A stretch of 64,000 nucleotides of DNA from Brevundimonas huaxiensis (GCF_014218725.1 NZ_JABBJE010000003.1:186001-250000); one strand, 5' to 3'. Positions 26,082-37,288 are shown, counted from the first letter of the stretch. Numbers and translations are program-made. Notes: generated from the sequence alone by a model not told the origin.

Positions 26082-26893
26082 AAATCCGCGCCATCCTGCT
26101 CAATCTGGCCGTGGGCCTCATCGCCCTGATCGTGCTCTTCCCGCTGGTCTGGATGGTGTCGGTCAGCTTCATGGCGACGGGCGAGGCGGCGGTCTTTCCG
26201 CCGCCGCTACTGCCGTCTCACTGGACGATGGAGCACTACCGCGACCTGTTCTTGAACCAGGGCATGGGGCGGTATCTGTGGAACAGCTTCGCCCTGGCGA
26301 CCTTGGCGACGATCCTCGCGCTCAGCTTCACCGTCCCGGCCGGCTACGCCTTCGCCAAGCTGAAGTTCGCCGGGCGCGAGCGGCTGTTCCAGTTCCTGGT
26401 CGCCGCCCTGGTGGTGCCCGCCCAGATCGGCACCCTGCCGCTGTTTCTGATGCTGAAATCGATGGGCCTGGTGAACACCTATGCCGGGGCGCTGGTGCCG
26501 TGGCTGGCGTCGATCTTCGGCCTGTTCCTAGTGCGCCAGTATGCGCTGAGCATTCCCGACGAGATGTTGGAGGCCGCGCGGATCGACGGGGCCAGCGAGG
26601 GCCAGATCTTCCGCCGCGTGGTCCTGCCGACCTTGCAGCCAATCATCGTGACCTTGGGCCTGTTCGTCTTCCTGGGCAGTTGGAACGACTTCCTGTGGCC
26701 GCTGATCATTCTGACGGATCAGTCGAACTATACCCTGCCGGTCGCCCTGGCGGCGCTGTCGCGAGAGCATGTGCAGGACATCGAACTGATGATGGCCGGC
26801 GCCGTCGTCACGGTCGCGCCCGTGCTGATCCTCTTCCTCGCCCTGCAACGCTACTACATCCGCGGCATGCTCGCGGGCAGCGTGAAGGGCTGA
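26078..26893 (+). CDS. Sugar ABC transporter permease 2 (MalG/UgpE type)
   Basis: 271 residues, six helices. The EAA loop is LEAARIDGASEGQIFRRVVL, and the helix preceding SWNDFLWPLIIL is typical of MalG-like subunits. The ATG at 26078 overlaps the first permease's stop; the longer frame from 25499 is a shadow. Pairs with the preceding permease; the ATPase subunit is encoded on the opposite strand at 30152-31240 instead of in the operon. Confidence 0.94.
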   Translation: MKIRAILLNLAVGLIALIVLFPLVWMVSVSFMATGEAAVFPPPLLPSHWTMEHYRDLFLNQGMGRYLWNSFALATLATILALSFTVPAGYAFAKLKFAGRERLFQFLVAALVVPAQIGTLPLFLMLKSMGLVNTYAGALVPWLASIFGLFLVRQYALSIPDEMLEAARIDGASEGQIFRRVVLPTLQPIIVTLGLFVFLGSWNDFLWPLIILTDQSNYTLPVALAALSREHVQDIELMMAGAVVTVAPVLILFLALQRYYIRGMLAGSVKG

Positions 26894-26911
26894 CCAGAAC
26901 TGCGAGTTCCA

Positions 26912-29900
26912 ATGCGTAATCTCCTGCTGGCCGCCGCCTCGGTCCTGACCCTCGCCCTGGCCGCGCCTGCCGTCGCGCAGGAGACGCGCGTTCTCGACAG
27001 CATGGACGATGCGACGCGGTGGGAGGCCACGGCCTCGACCGACGTTCACGCCGCCGTCTCCGCCGTCGCCGGCCATGACGGGAAAGCGGTGCGGCTCGAT
27101 TACGATTTCGACGGCAAGGCAGGTTATGCGGTGCTCAGCCGGCCGCTGCCGTTCGACCTGCCCGACAACTACGAGATCAGCTTCTGGGTGCGGGGCGCCG
27201 GGCCGACCAACACCTTCGAGGTCAAGTTGACCGACGCCTCCGCCGACAATGTCTGGTGGAAGCAGACGGCGCGCTACGACTTCCCCGACGGCTGGACCCG
27301 GTTCGTGATTAAACGCCGTCAGGTTTCCAAAGCCTGGGGGCCAAGCCCTGAAACCATCCTGCGTCGCGCGGAGCGGGTCGAGTTCGTCGTGGTCGCGGCG
27401 GAGGGCGGCAAGGGCTCGGTCGAGATCGACCAACTGACCCTGCGCGCCCTGCCGGTCGATCCGCCGGTTCCGCCCCAGCCGTTGGCCAGCGATGGGCAGA
27501 TGAACTCGACCGCCGCCAACGCCGTCGATCTGGACCCAAAAACCGCCTGGACCCCGCCGGTGGGCCAAGACTCGGCCCTGACATTGGACCTGGGCTACGA
27601 GCGCGAGTTCGGCGGCCTGACCCTGCGCTGGGGCGAGCGGGGCGCGGCGAGTGACTATCGCGTTTCCGCCTCGATGGACGGGCGCGACTGGCGGCCGCTG
27701 ACGACGGTTACGGGCGGCAATGGCGGCGTCGACTGGTTGCGGACGCCCGAGGCGACGGCGCGCTGGCTGAGATTGGAACCGCTGAAGCCCGTTCCCGCCT
27801 CCGATGTGGTCGGCTCGTCCGGCGCGGGTCAGCGGCTGGGCGCGGCCCAGGCCACGACCTATGCGCTGAACGAGATCGAGGTCGAACCGCTGACCTTCGG
27901 CGCGGACCGCACGGTGTTTCTGGAAGCCGTGGCCAAGGAAAACCGGCGCGGCGTCTATCCGCGTGGCTTCTCCGGCGAGCAGTCCTACTGGACCCTGGTC
28001 GGGGTCGATGGGGGCGGGGAGAGCGGCCTGATCGGCGAGGACGGCGCCATCGAGCTCCGTCGCGCCGGGCCCAGTATCGAACCCTTTGTGGTCGACAACG
28101 GGCGGCTGATCACCTGGGCCGACGTCAATATCGAACAGGGGCTGAAGGACGGCGATCTGCCGATCCCGTCGGTGACCTGGACCGCCGACGACTGGACGCT
28201 GAAGATCACCAGCTTCGCCGACGGGCCGCCCTATCAGGCGCAACTGTGGGGCCGCTACGACCTGACCAACACCTCCAGCCGGCCGCGCACCCTGACGCTG
28301 GCCCTGGCCGCCCGCCCGATGCAGGTCAATGCGCCGCGTCAGTTCCTGGCCATTCCCGGTGGCGTCAGCCCGGTGGAGACGATCGGCTGGGACGGCGCCG
28401 AACTGAAGCTGAACGACACGGTGCGGGTGCAGCCGCTGGCGGCCCCGGATCAGGTCGCGCTGGCGACCTTCGACGCGGGCAGCGATCCGCAGTCCCTGAT
28501 CCTGCCGTCCGCGCGCCGACCGGCCGCCGAGGTCATGACGACGACCGACGCCACAGGTCTGGCCGCCGGCCTCCTGACCTACGAGGTGACGCTGCAACCC
28601 GGAGAGACGCGCACGGTCGGCTGGGTGTCGCAACTGTCCGGCGACGCGCTGGCGCCCGAGCCGGTGGGGCAGGCGGCGGCTGTGCTGGACGCGGTCGAGA
28701 CCCGGCTGGCAGCTGAATGGCGCGAGAAGCTGGACCGGGTGGACCTGACCCTGCCGCCCGCCGCCCAGCGGATCGAGGACGCGCTGAAATCGTCGCTCGC
28801 CCATATGCTGATGTCGCGTCAGGGACCGATCCTGCAACCCGGCACACGCAGCTACAACCGCTCCTGGATCCGCGATGGGGCGATGATGGCCGAGGGTTTG
28901 AACCGGCTGGGCATGGCCGAGCATTCAGCCGACTATCTGCGCTGGTACGCCCCCTATGTGTTCGAGAACGGCAAGGTCCCGTGCTGCGTCGATGCGCGCG
29001 GCGCCGATCCGGTGCCCGAGAACGACAGCCACGGCGAGTTCGTCTTCCTGGCCGCCGAAACCTATCGCTACACCAGGGACGAAGCCCTGCTGCACCAGGT
29101 CTGGCCGCAGGTGCAAAAGGCCATCGCCTATATGGACGCGCTGCGCGCCTCGACCCGCACGGCGGCCTTCCAGACGCCGGACCAGCGGCATCTGTACGGC
29201 CTGCTGCCGCCGACGATCAGCCACGAGGGCTACTCGGACAAGGCGGCCTATTCCTACTGGGACGATTTCTGGGGCCTGCTGGGCTACAAGGACGCGGTCT
29301 TCATCGCCGAGACCCTGGGCGATGCGGACGTCGCCGCACGCTATGCAGCGGCGCGCGATCAATTCGCCGCCGACATCCGCGCCTCAATCACGGCGACGGC
29401 TGTGCATCATGGCATCGACTGGATCGCGGGGGCGGCCGACCGCGGCGATTTCGACGCCACCTCGACCACCATCGCCCTGTCGCCGGCGGGCGAACAGGAT
29501 AACCTGCCGCACGAGCTTCTGTCGCGAACCTTCGATCGCTACTGGGAAAACTTCCAGAACCGTCTGACCAATCGCACGGCGTGGAAGGACTACACCCCCT
29601 ACGAATGGCGGCTGGTCGGCGCCTATGTGCGGCTGGGTCAGAAGCACCGGGCGCTGGAGGTGCTGGACTTCCTGATGGCCGACCGTCGGCCCGAGGCCTG
29701 GAACGGCTGGGCCGAGGTGGTGGGCCGCGAAAAACGCGAGCCGCGCTTCATCGGCGACATGCCGCACGCCTGGATCAGCTCCGACTATATCCGTTCGGCG
29801 CTCGATCTGTTCGCCTATGAGCGGGACAGCGATCACGCTCTGGTGCTGGCGGCGGGCGTGCCGGAGGTGTGGCTGGACACGAAGGAGGGTGTCGGCCTGC

Positions 29901-30127
29901 GGGATCTGCGCACCGCCTATGGGCCGCTGACCTACGCCTATCGCAAGGAAGGCCAGGGCTACGTCCTCACCTTGGGTGACGGCGCGACGCCGCCGGCCGG
30001 ATTCGTGCTTCAGTGGGCGGCGGGGCAGGGGCGGCCGGAGCGCGTTCGGATCGACGGCCGCTCAGCGACGTGGTCGGGCGACGAACTGGTCATTCCGGCA
30101 GGGGCGCGGCGGGTTGTTCTGAACTGA
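26912..30127 (+). CDS. Large secreted glycosidase-like protein: galactose-binding-like and discoidin domains plus six-hairpin catalytic domain, family unassigned
   Basis: 1071 residues with a signal peptide ending PAVAQ. Residues about 25-190 form a beta-sandwich like the CBM11/galactose-binding fold (ISFWVRGAGPTNTFEVKLTD). About 190-320 is a discoidin (F5/8 type C) domain (LASDGQMNSTAANAVDLDPK, SALTLDLGYEREFGGLTLRW). About 330-600 is a beta-sandwich (LWGRYDLTNTSSRPRTLTLA), and about 610-1000 an (alpha/alpha)6 domain. SYNRSWIRDGAMMAEGL places Asp655 where related six-hairpin enzymes have an acidic catalytic or substrate-binding residue; SYWDDFWGLLGYKDAV and ISSDYIRSALDLF are other conserved-looking blocks. 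The layout recalls GH94/GH15/GH63-like enzymes, but I cannot assign a family. Last gene of the glycosidase-ABC operon, so it probably acts on the same glucan or its side groups. Confidence 0.75.
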   Translation: MRNLLLAAASVLTLALAAPAVAQETRVLDSMDDATRWEATASTDVHAAVSAVAGHDGKAVRLDYDFDGKAGYAVLSRPLPFDLPDNYEISFWVRGAGPTNTFEVKLTDASADNVWWKQTARYDFPDGWTRFVIKRRQVSKAWGPSPETILRRAERVEFVVVAAEGGKGSVEIDQLTLRALPVDPPVPPQPLASDGQMNSTAANAVDLDPKTAWTPPVGQDSALTLDLGYEREFGGLTLRWGERGAASDYRVSASMDGRDWRPLTTVTGGNGGVDWLRTPEATARWLRLEPLKPVPASDVVGSSGAGQRLGAAQATTYALNEIEVEPLTFGADRTVFLEAVAKENRRGVYPRGFSGEQSYWTLVGVDGGGESGLIGEDGAIELRRAGPSIEPFVVDNGRLITWADVNIEQGLKDGDLPIPSVTWTADDWTLKITSFADGPPYQAQLWGRYDLTNTSSRPRTLTLALAARPMQVNAPRQFLAIPGGVSPVETIGWDGAELKLNDTVRVQPLAAPDQVALATFDAGSDPQSLILPSARRPAAEVMTTTDATGLAAGLLTYEVTLQPGETRTVGWVSQLSGDALAPEPVGQAAAVLDAVETRLAAEWREKLDRVDLTLPPAAQRIEDALKSSLAHMLMSRQGPILQPGTRSYNRSWIRDGAMMAEGLNRLGMAEHSADYLRWYAPYVFENGKVPCCVDARGADPVPENDSHGEFVFLAAETYRYTRDEALLHQVWPQVQKAIAYMDALRASTRTAAFQTPDQRHLYGLLPPTISHEGYSDKAAYSYWDDFWGLLGYKDAVFIAETLGDADVAARYAAARDQFAADIRASITATAVHHGIDWIAGAADRGDFDATSTTIALSPAGEQDNLPHELLSRTFDRYWENFQNRLTNRTAWKDYTPYEWRLVGAYVRLGQKHRALEVLDFLMADRRPEAWNGWAEVVGREKREPRFIGDMPHAWISSDYIRSALDLFAYERDSDHALVLAAGVPEVWLDTKEGVGLRDLRTAYGPLTYAYRKEGQGYVLTLGDGATPPAGFVLQWAAGQGRPERVRIDGRSATWSGDELVIPAGARRVVLN

Positions 30128-30151
30128 GCCTTCTCTCTTGAAACGGAGGGG

Positions 30152-31240
<1,089 letters not shown>

Positions 31241-31278
31241 GCTTCCTGCTTTCCTGACCCGTTTTGTTTTGCCGCAGC

Positions 31279-31290
31279 GTAACCGGTTAC
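31279..31290. promoter_or_regulatory. LacI-type operator between ATPase and TBDR genes
   Basis: A perfect 12-bp palindrome, GTAACCGGTTAC, with near-symmetric flanks (CGTAACCGGTTACAT). It lies 39 bp before the ATPase ATG and 122 bp before the TBDR ATG, so it could repress both. Same core as the site upstream of the LacI gene. Confidence 0.78.
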
Positions 31291-31412
31291 ATCGCAGGAT
31301 CAATGGCGCACGATGTCTCGCCGACGATTGAAATTGCAAAACTGCAAAATTGGGCTTTCGCAAAAACGAAGCGCTGGATAGAAGTCCGCTGCCAATGGCG
31401 GGGAGTATCCGA

Positions 31413-34031
31413 ATGACAAAGCGCAACTTCTTGATGACGACAGCCTCGATCGCCTGGTTGGCGACGGCTGCGGCCGCCCAGGCCCAGGAGGCGTCGCGCG
31501 TGGACGATGTGGTCGTCACCGGCTCCCGGATCGCGGGCGGTGAGCGGATCGCCCCGGTAGAGACTGTAGCCCGCGAAACGATCGCCGCCGCCGGCGTCGC
31601 CGATGCCTCTCAGCTGATCCGGCTGGTCACGGCGAACTCGGGCTCCGAGGCCCAGGTCGATCAGCTGAACCAGCCGCAGAGTTCGGGCACGGCCCAGTTC
31701 AACCTGCGCAATCTCGGCCTCGGCTCGACCCTGGTCCTGGTGGACGGCCAGCGCTGGACCAACAGCGCCGTGGTGGCGACGGACGGCTCGGGCTTCGTCG
31801 ACATCAACTCCCTGGTGCCGATGATCGCGCTTCAGCGGGTCGAAGTGGTCAAGGACGGCGCCTCGGCGGTCTATGGCTCGGACGCGGTGGCGGGCGTGGT
31901 CAACTTCATCACCCGGCGGGGCGTGGACCGCCCCGAGATCAGCGCCAAATACGCCGTCGCCGACGGGTCGGAAGAGAGCGTGATCGAGGCGCTCGGCGGG
32001 TTCGGCCTGCTGGGCGGCGACCTGACGCTGGCGGCTTCGCATTTCCATCGCTCGGCCCTGGGTTCCGACGAGCGGGACTTCACCCAGGCCGAACGCTATG
32101 GCCGCGCGGCCTGGACGGCCGTGACCAGCTATGGCCAGCCGGGCTCCTATTTCCGACCTAGCCGCAACGGTTTTTCGCCCGATCCGGCGTGCGGCAATAC
32201 GGCGTTCGGCAGCGCCTATCTGAACACGCCGACCGACAGCTTCTGTCGGCTGGACTATTCCGACTTCTTCGACCTGGCCCCGGAGGAGACCCGCACGCAG
32301 CTGTTCGCGGACTACCGGCGGCCTGTGGGCGACATGACCCTGTCGCTGCAAGGGGCGTGGTCGGCGACGAACACCATCGCGCGCCAGTCGCCGTCGCTGC
32401 CGATCCTGGCGCGGTCGCTGACGGTCCCGGCGAGTCATCCCGACAATCCGTTCGGCGAGGCGGTGCTGTTCCGGGGGCGGCTGCTGGGGGCGGAGGCCGG
32501 CGCGTCGCAAGCGGAGTTCGACTATCGCACCTGGCGTCTGGCGGCCGGGCTGGATGGGCGCTTCGGCAATGGCTGGACCTGGAACCTGTCCGCGACCAGC
32601 AGCCGCCAGCACGTCGCCTATGACAAGCCCGACACCATCGGCAGCGCCTTGCAGAATGCGCTGAACGGCCTGGCCGGAGCGGGCTGCAATCCCGCGACGG
32701 GGACGCCCGGCGTCGGGGGTTGCCAGTATTTCAACCCGTTCGGCAGCGCCTATCTGGGGACCGGAACGGCGAACAGCGCCGCCCTGATCGACAGCCTTAT
32801 CGGCTCGACCGGCCTGCGGGGCGCGGCGACCCTGACGACGGCGGACGCCTCCACCAGCGGCGAGGCCCTGGCCTGGGCCGGCGGATCGATCGATGTCGCC
32901 GTCGGCGCCCAATATCGCCGCAGCGGCTTCCGTCACGACTGGAGCGATCTGGTGAACCGGGGCGATCTGCTGACGGCGGGCGTGTCGCCGGATTTCGACG
33001 GCGATCAGGAAGCTCTGGCCGCGTTCGCCGAAGCCCGCCTCCATCTGGGCGACCGGATCGAGGCGCAGTTGGCCGGGCGCTACGAATCCTACGACGGCAA
33101 CGAGGGCCGGTTCAGCCCCAAGGCCGCGATCCGGTGGGACGTCACCGATGCCCTGGCCCTGCGTGCGTCGTGGGGGCAGGGGTTCCGGGCGCCGTCGGTC
33201 TATGCCCAGTCGGGGGCGCAGGCGTCGCAGCCGTCGGTCTTCGACCGGGGGGCGTTCGTCTTCGTCAACACCCTGACCTCGGGCCGAGCCGACCTGAAGC
33301 CCGAGAAGTCCGAGAGCCTGAACCTGGGCGCAGTCTGGACGCCGATCGACGGGCTGGAACTGGGCGTGGACGCCTGGCGGTTCGACTATGCCGATCAGGT
33401 GGTCAAGGAGTCGGCCCAGGCCATCATCAACCAGGCGGCGGCCGATACGGCGGCGGGGCGGACCGGCACGGAGGCGCAGAGCCGCATTACCCGCTCGGCC
33501 AGCGGCGCCCTGACCTTCGTCCAGCTTTATTTCATCAACGCCTCGTCCATCGAGACCCAAGGGATCGACCTGTCGGCCCGCTATCGGCGCGGCCTGTGGG
33601 GCGGGGAGGCGACGGCCTCGGCGACGTGGACCTATGTGGACGCCTATGACATCCGGCTGGACGCGTCGGCCGCCAAGGTGTCGGGCGTCGGTTCGACCAA
33701 CCTGAACAACATCGGCCGGTCCCTGCCGCGCAATCGCGGGGAGTTCGCCGTGGGCTGGAGCGGCGGGGCGAACGCGTTGACGGCGCTGGTTCACTATACC
33801 GACGGCTACGCCAACGATCGCAGCGGGATCACCGACGCCAGCATCGCCAGCCAGACGACGGTCGATCTGCTCTACAGCCGCACGATCGGCGCTGATCTCG
33901 ATCTGTCGGTCGGGGTGGTCAATGTCGCGGACAAGGCGCCGCCGCTGGCGCAGTTCGCCCTGGGCTATGACCCGGTCGTAGCCGATCCGCGCGGGCGGGT
34001 GGTCAGCATTGGCCTGAGCAAGCGGTTCTGA
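31413..34031 (+). CDS. TonB-dependent receptor, second receptor of the glucan locus
   Basis: 872 residues: signal peptide (ending AAAQAQ), TonB-box-like [10 protein letters not shown], a plug with [18 protein letters not shown] and [20 protein letters not shown], then a beta-barrel ending [10 protein letters not shown]. The ATG at 31413 has GGGGAG at good spacing; the frame extends back to 31350. It would bring oligosaccharides across the outer membrane for the ABC importer. It is of a different subtype from the Oar-like receptor at 19328 (no carboxypeptidase-like domain), so the locus may take up two product sizes. Confidence 0.92.
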   Translation: MTKRNFLMTTASIAWLATAAAAQAQEASRVDDVVVTGSRIAGGERIAPVETVARETIAAAGVADASQLIRLVTANSGSEAQVDQLNQPQSSGTAQFNLRNLGLGSTLVLVDGQRWTNSAVVATDGSGFVDINSLVPMIALQRVEVVKDGASAVYGSDAVAGVVNFITRRGVDRPEISAKYAVADGSEESVIEALGGFGLLGGDLTLAASHFHRSALGSDERDFTQAERYGRAAWTAVTSYGQPGSYFRPSRNGFSPDPACGNTAFGSAYLNTPTDSFCRLDYSDFFDLAPEETRTQLFADYRRPVGDMTLSLQGAWSATNTIARQSPSLPILARSLTVPASHPDNPFGEAVLFRGRLLGAEAGASQAEFDYRTWRLAAGLDGRFGNGWTWNLSATSSRQHVAYDKPDTIGSALQNALNGLAGAGCNPATGTPGVGGCQYFNPFGSAYLGTGTANSAALIDSLIGSTGLRGAATLTTADASTSGEALAWAGGSIDVAVGAQYRRSGFRHDWSDLVNRGDLLTAGVSPDFDGDQEALAAFAEARLHLGDRIEAQLAGRYESYDGNEGRFSPKAAIRWDVTDALALRASWGQGFRAPSVYAQSGAQASQPSVFDRGAFVFVNTLTSGRADLKPEKSESLNLGAVWTPIDGLELGVDAWRFDYADQVVKESAQAIINQAAADTAAGRTGTEAQSRITRSASGALTFVQLYFINASSIETQGIDLSARYRRGLWGGEATASATWTYVDAYDIRLDASAAKVSGVGSTNLNNIGRSLPRNRGEFAVGWSGGANALTALVHYTDGYANDRSGITDASIASQTTVDLLYSRTIGADLDLSVGVVNVADKAPPLAQFALGYDPVVADPRGRVVSIGLSKRF

Positions 34032-34099
34032 CCAAGCGGTTCTGATCGGCGGTTGCGCGGTCAACCGGGCGGTGTATGCATCCCCCAGGGGAGAATCCG

Positions 34100-34816
34100 A
34101 TGACCGACGGCGAGACGACGCGCAAACAGGCGTTCAAGGACCTGTCCGAGGACGCGCTGGGCTTTGGCGGCGCCGAGGTGCGGACCGCGCGCGACCTGCT
34201 GGTGCGGCCCCGACTGGTGCTCCAGGCCTGGATGATCGAGGGGCCGACGGGGGGCGGGCGTTACGCCAAGCCGTTGAAGCTGTATCTGGCGCTGAACGCG
34301 ATCCTGATGCTGATCGTCTTCCTGCGCGGGGGCTTGAGCTTATACCTGGAAGGCATGCCGGCCGACGTGCTGAACCCCCTGCTTCAGGAAGCGGGCAAGT
34401 CGCGCGACGCCTTCATGTCGGACGCCGACGGCTGGATGTCGCTGGTGGCCGTGCCGATCATGGCGCCGCTCTACGCCCTGGCGGCCATGCCGCTGTTTCG
34501 CCTGTGGGACGCCGAGGACCTGGGCCTGAGATGCGGGTTTCGCGCGGCCTTCGCCTATCTGAACGCCTGGACCGTGCCGTTGCTGCCGCTGGCCTGGTTC
34601 ATGTTCAGCCCCGGCCCGCTGGCCGCGGCGTGCAGCCTTTTGATGCTGGCGCTGGGCATCGTGGCCTTCATGCGGATGGGGAGGGGACGGTGGTATCGGG
34701 GCGTGGTCCCCGGCCTGGCCAAGGGCCTGATCGTGATGATCGCCATCGGGCTGTCCAGCGTCGTTGCGACCTTCATCGTGATGGTCATCGGCGTGTTCGC
34801 CGGGTTCGCGGCCTAG
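34100..34816 (+). CDS. Multi-helix membrane protein, DUF3667-like
   Basis: 238 residues with about five hydrophobic helices in the second half and one near residue 75. The segment TARDLLVRPRLVLQAWMIEG followed by GGRYAKPLKLYLALN resembles DUF3667 proteins, where a cytosolic head ends in 'P..L' and 'R..Y..P' motifs before the first helix. AGGGGAG precedes the ATG at 34100. It lies 68 bp after the TBDR on the same strand. Function unknown; the family match is tentative. Confidence 0.6.
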   Translation: MTDGETTRKQAFKDLSEDALGFGGAEVRTARDLLVRPRLVLQAWMIEGPTGGGRYAKPLKLYLALNAILMLIVFLRGGLSLYLEGMPADVLNPLLQEAGKSRDAFMSDADGWMSLVAVPIMAPLYALAAMPLFRLWDAEDLGLRCGFRAAFAYLNAWTVPLLPLAWFMFSPGPLAAACSLLMLALGIVAFMRMGRGRWYRGVVPGLAKGLIVMIAIGLSSVVATFIVMVIGVFAGFAA

Positions 34817-35188
34817 ACGGTCGCCTGACAAAAACACCGTCTAATTCGTCTAATTCGTCTGAACTCAGCGACAGAGCGAAATTGCACAGCGCGGAAAAAG
34901 GGCGTGCAAAATGCAAGACGGTGCAATTGCTGAGCGCTGCTGTTTTCAAAGACCCGTCGACATCATAATCCCGTTCGGGGATACGTACGGTCGATTGATG
35001 AAGGCCGTCTCTAAACGCCCGATACTAAAGCGGATTTGTCGGCGAACAATGACGGCAAGGGGGGCGCCGCAGAGCGTGGATCGATCGTCGCTCCGCCTCT
35101 GTCCCGAAACCTCATTTTCGGTAGTTGTCTTGTCGACAGGGGCGCGAGCGAGGACGACAGTGTTCGCTGAAGCCTCTGATGGTCTGCA
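34817..35188. other. Non-coding gap with repeats
   Basis: No convincing gene is seen on either strand. It holds a short tandem repeat (34840-34860) and an inverted pair ATTGCAC (34881-34887) / GTGCAAT (34921-34927) with an inner TGCAAAATGCA. The base composition is visibly less GC-rich than the flanking genes. It should contain the promoter of the regulator gene at 35189. Confidence 0.5.
34840..34860. repeat. Short tandem repeat
   Basis: Two perfect copies of TCTAATTCG followed by the start of a third (TCT), 24 bp after the membrane-protein stop. Confidence 0.8.
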
Positions 35189-36127
35189 ATGTCTCTGCGT
35201 TTACAAGCCGCTCAGGTCGCTTGGCTGAATACGAAGCTGACGCTCGATTTCATCGCCGCATCCCGCACCTGGATCGACGAGGATTTGATATCCGCCCTGC
35301 TGACTGCGGGCGTCGTGGATGCGAACGTCAGAGGCGCCGATGACGAAGGTGCGGCACGCAACCCTTCCATCGGAGCCGGCATTTTGCCGAACGCCCTGCG
35401 GCGGCCTGTGAATGCGATCAGCATCGCCATGTCCCTGGGCGTGCCGCGCGAGAGCGCGCGCACAAAACTGGCGGGCCTGGTGGAGCGGGGGATCTTGGTC
35501 CGGACCGACGGCGGCTTCGTCTTGCGCGCCGAGGTGTCGCAGTCGAAACCGTTCAAGTCTGCGATGGAAGCCTTTCTGCTGGCCACGGTGGAGTTCGTCG
35601 ATGGGCTGGCGATGCTGAATGCATGCGGCGCCCGCGACGGCGACAGGGTCGTCACGCCAGCCTGGCCAGTCGCCGGCCTGGCGACGCGGCTGATGACGGC
35701 CCACGTCCTGAAAGGCATCCAGCACGCCTGGTCGCTGAAGCCCGAAATCAGCATGACGACGCACTACGTCCTGCTCTGGCTGTCGCATCTCACCGGAAGC
35801 GCCTTGCGGGTCGTTCAGGACGAGCCGGACGCCGGCCGTCTCGGCCCCCTGAACCCGCCGTTCGGGCCGGTGAGCGTGATCGAGGTCGCCAAGGCCGCCA
35901 CAATGGACGACGAAACGGTCCGCCGGCACCTGGGTCAGCTTGAAAAGGCAGGCCTGGTGATCCGGGTCGCGGGCAAGAGAGACATCAATCTGCCGGATCA
36001 GACCCTGGTCGCGAACTGGCTCGATTTCCAAAGCCGGACGATCCTCGGCACGCAGCAACTGGTGCGCAAACTCTATGTCGCGGGCGTGATCGTCGATCAG
36101 CCAAGCGAAACCATCCGATTATTCTGA
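35189..36127 (+). CDS. Orphan regulator with two winged-helix segments
   Basis: 312 residues. Two helix-turn-helix-like regions are visible. The first is at residues about 70-115 (RRPVNAISIAMSLGVPRESA, KLAGLVERGILVRTDGGFVL); the second at about 230-270 (VSVIEVAKAATMDDETVRRH, then LGQLEKAGLVIRVAG). The first resembles MarR/GntR-type wings, the second ArsR/MarR-type. The middle part is helical (MEAFLLATVEFVDGLAMLNA) and may dimerise or bind a ligand. I do not recognise a named family. No clear ribosome site precedes the ATG, so the start is uncertain. An HWE kinase gene begins 31 bp after its stop. Confidence 0.65.
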   Translation: MSLRLQAAQVAWLNTKLTLDFIAASRTWIDEDLISALLTAGVVDANVRGADDEGAARNPSIGAGILPNALRRPVNAISIAMSLGVPRESARTKLAGLVERGILVRTDGGFVLRAEVSQSKPFKSAMEAFLLATVEFVDGLAMLNACGARDGDRVVTPAWPVAGLATRLMTAHVLKGIQHAWSLKPEISMTTHYVLLWLSHLTGSALRVVQDEPDAGRLGPLNPPFGPVSVIEVAKAATMDDETVRRHLGQLEKAGLVIRVAGKRDINLPDQTLVANWLDFQSRTILGTQQLVRKLYVAGVIVDQPSETIRLF

Positions 36128-36158
36128 ACGACGATGATGAGGTTCGCATCCCAGATCG

Positions 36159-37226
36159 ATGCTGGAGCTGCATTCGTCGGTTGCTCGTCGAATGCCGTCG
36201 TCAATAGGGGGCGCGCCGATGCCGGCCCTTATTGACGCGTTCGATTGGGCGACGACGCCCCTGGGGCCAAGGCGCGATTGGTCGCCCGCGCTGAGCATTA
36301 CCTATGACATGATGATGGGAATGGGTTTTGCGGCCAGCGTCATGTGGGGCCCGGAGCGCACCCTGCTCTACAACGGCGCCTATATGCCGCTGCTCGGACA
36401 AAAGCATCCGAACGCCCTGGGCCGTCCGCTGGACCAGGTCTGGTATGAGGTTTGGGACGTGTTGCGCCCCCTGACGGAACGGGCGCTGGCAGGCGAAACC
36501 GTTTTTCTGGAAGACCTGCCGCTGACGATGGTCAGAAACGGCTATGCGGAAGACACCAGCTGGACACTGTCGTACAGCCCGGTACGGGACGGCGACGCGA
36601 TCGTCGGCATTCTCAATATCGCCATCGAAACGACCGAGCGGGTACGGGGCGAGCAACACCGGCAGATGTTGGTCGACGAATGCGGCCACCGGGTGAAGAA
36701 TACCCTCGCCCTGGTTCAAGCGGTCGCCCGCAGCACCTTGTCGGGCGTCGATCGCGATGTGCTGGAGCGTTTTGACGAGCGACTGAACGCCATCGCCCGG
36801 ACCCAGCAGACGCTGGACGAAAAGGCGTGGAATGGCGGCGACCTCGGCGAGATCGTTCGCGACGCGGTCGGTAATCTGGTGCGCAGGCCGGTTTCCATCT
36901 CGGGGCCGTCGGTGCAGCTGTCGCCGCGTGTGGCGCAGACGGTCGCCTTGATCATCCACGAACTGACGACGAACGCGTTCAAGCACGGCGCGCTCGGCAA
37001 GCCCGGCGGCCGCGTTTCCGTGGATTGGCGGCTGGACGAGGGTGAACTGGTTCTGACGTGGATCGAAGGCGGGGGCGCGCCGGCCCATCCGCCGCTCAAG
37101 ACCGGATTTGGCGTCAAGCTGCTCGCAAGAGGGCTGTTGGGGTGCGGCGGCGCGGATCTTCGTTACGGCGTAGAGGGGTTCTCGGCGACGTTCAAAGCGC
37201 CGGCGTCGCGTCTGACCGACGGTTGA
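36159..37226 (+). CDS. HWE-family sensor histidine kinase with PAS domain
   Basis: 355 residues. A PAS-like sensor domain covers residues about 25-160 (GFAASVMWGPERTLLYNGAY, LPLTMVRNGYAEDTSWTLSY). The kinase core follows with H-box DECGHRVKNTLALVQAVA (phospho-His in GHR), N-box IIHELTTNAFKHGAL, and the W-x-E motif (TWIEGGG) that names the HWE family; the classical F-box is absent, as usual in this group. No membrane helix is seen, so it is cytosolic. No response regulator is nearby. The ATGs at 36192 and 36220 are alternative starts; no strong ribosome site decides. Signal unknown; general stress or light signalling is typical of the family. Confidence 0.85.
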   Translation: MLELHSSVARRMPSSIGGAPMPALIDAFDWATTPLGPRRDWSPALSITYDMMMGMGFAASVMWGPERTLLYNGAYMPLLGQKHPNALGRPLDQVWYEVWDVLRPLTERALAGETVFLEDLPLTMVRNGYAEDTSWTLSYSPVRDGDAIVGILNIAIETTERVRGEQHRQMLVDECGHRVKNTLALVQAVARSTLSGVDRDVLERFDERLNAIARTQQTLDEKAWNGGDLGEIVRDAVGNLVRRPVSISGPSVQLSPRVAQTVALIIHELTTNAFKHGALGKPGGRVSVDWRLDEGELVLTWIEGGGAPAHPPLKTGFGVKLLARGLLGCGGADLRYGVEGFSATFKAPASRLTDG

Positions 37227-37288
37227 CGATAGTCGGCGAGGGGGCGAAAGCGGCTGCATTCGCTTGATCCACGACCTTCGAGAGCCCC

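Noticed and set aside
31287-34064. 925-codon minus-strand frame over the second glucan TBDR
   Set aside because: It is a long antisense shadow typical of GC-rich DNA, and it would overlap the ATPase promoter and operator.
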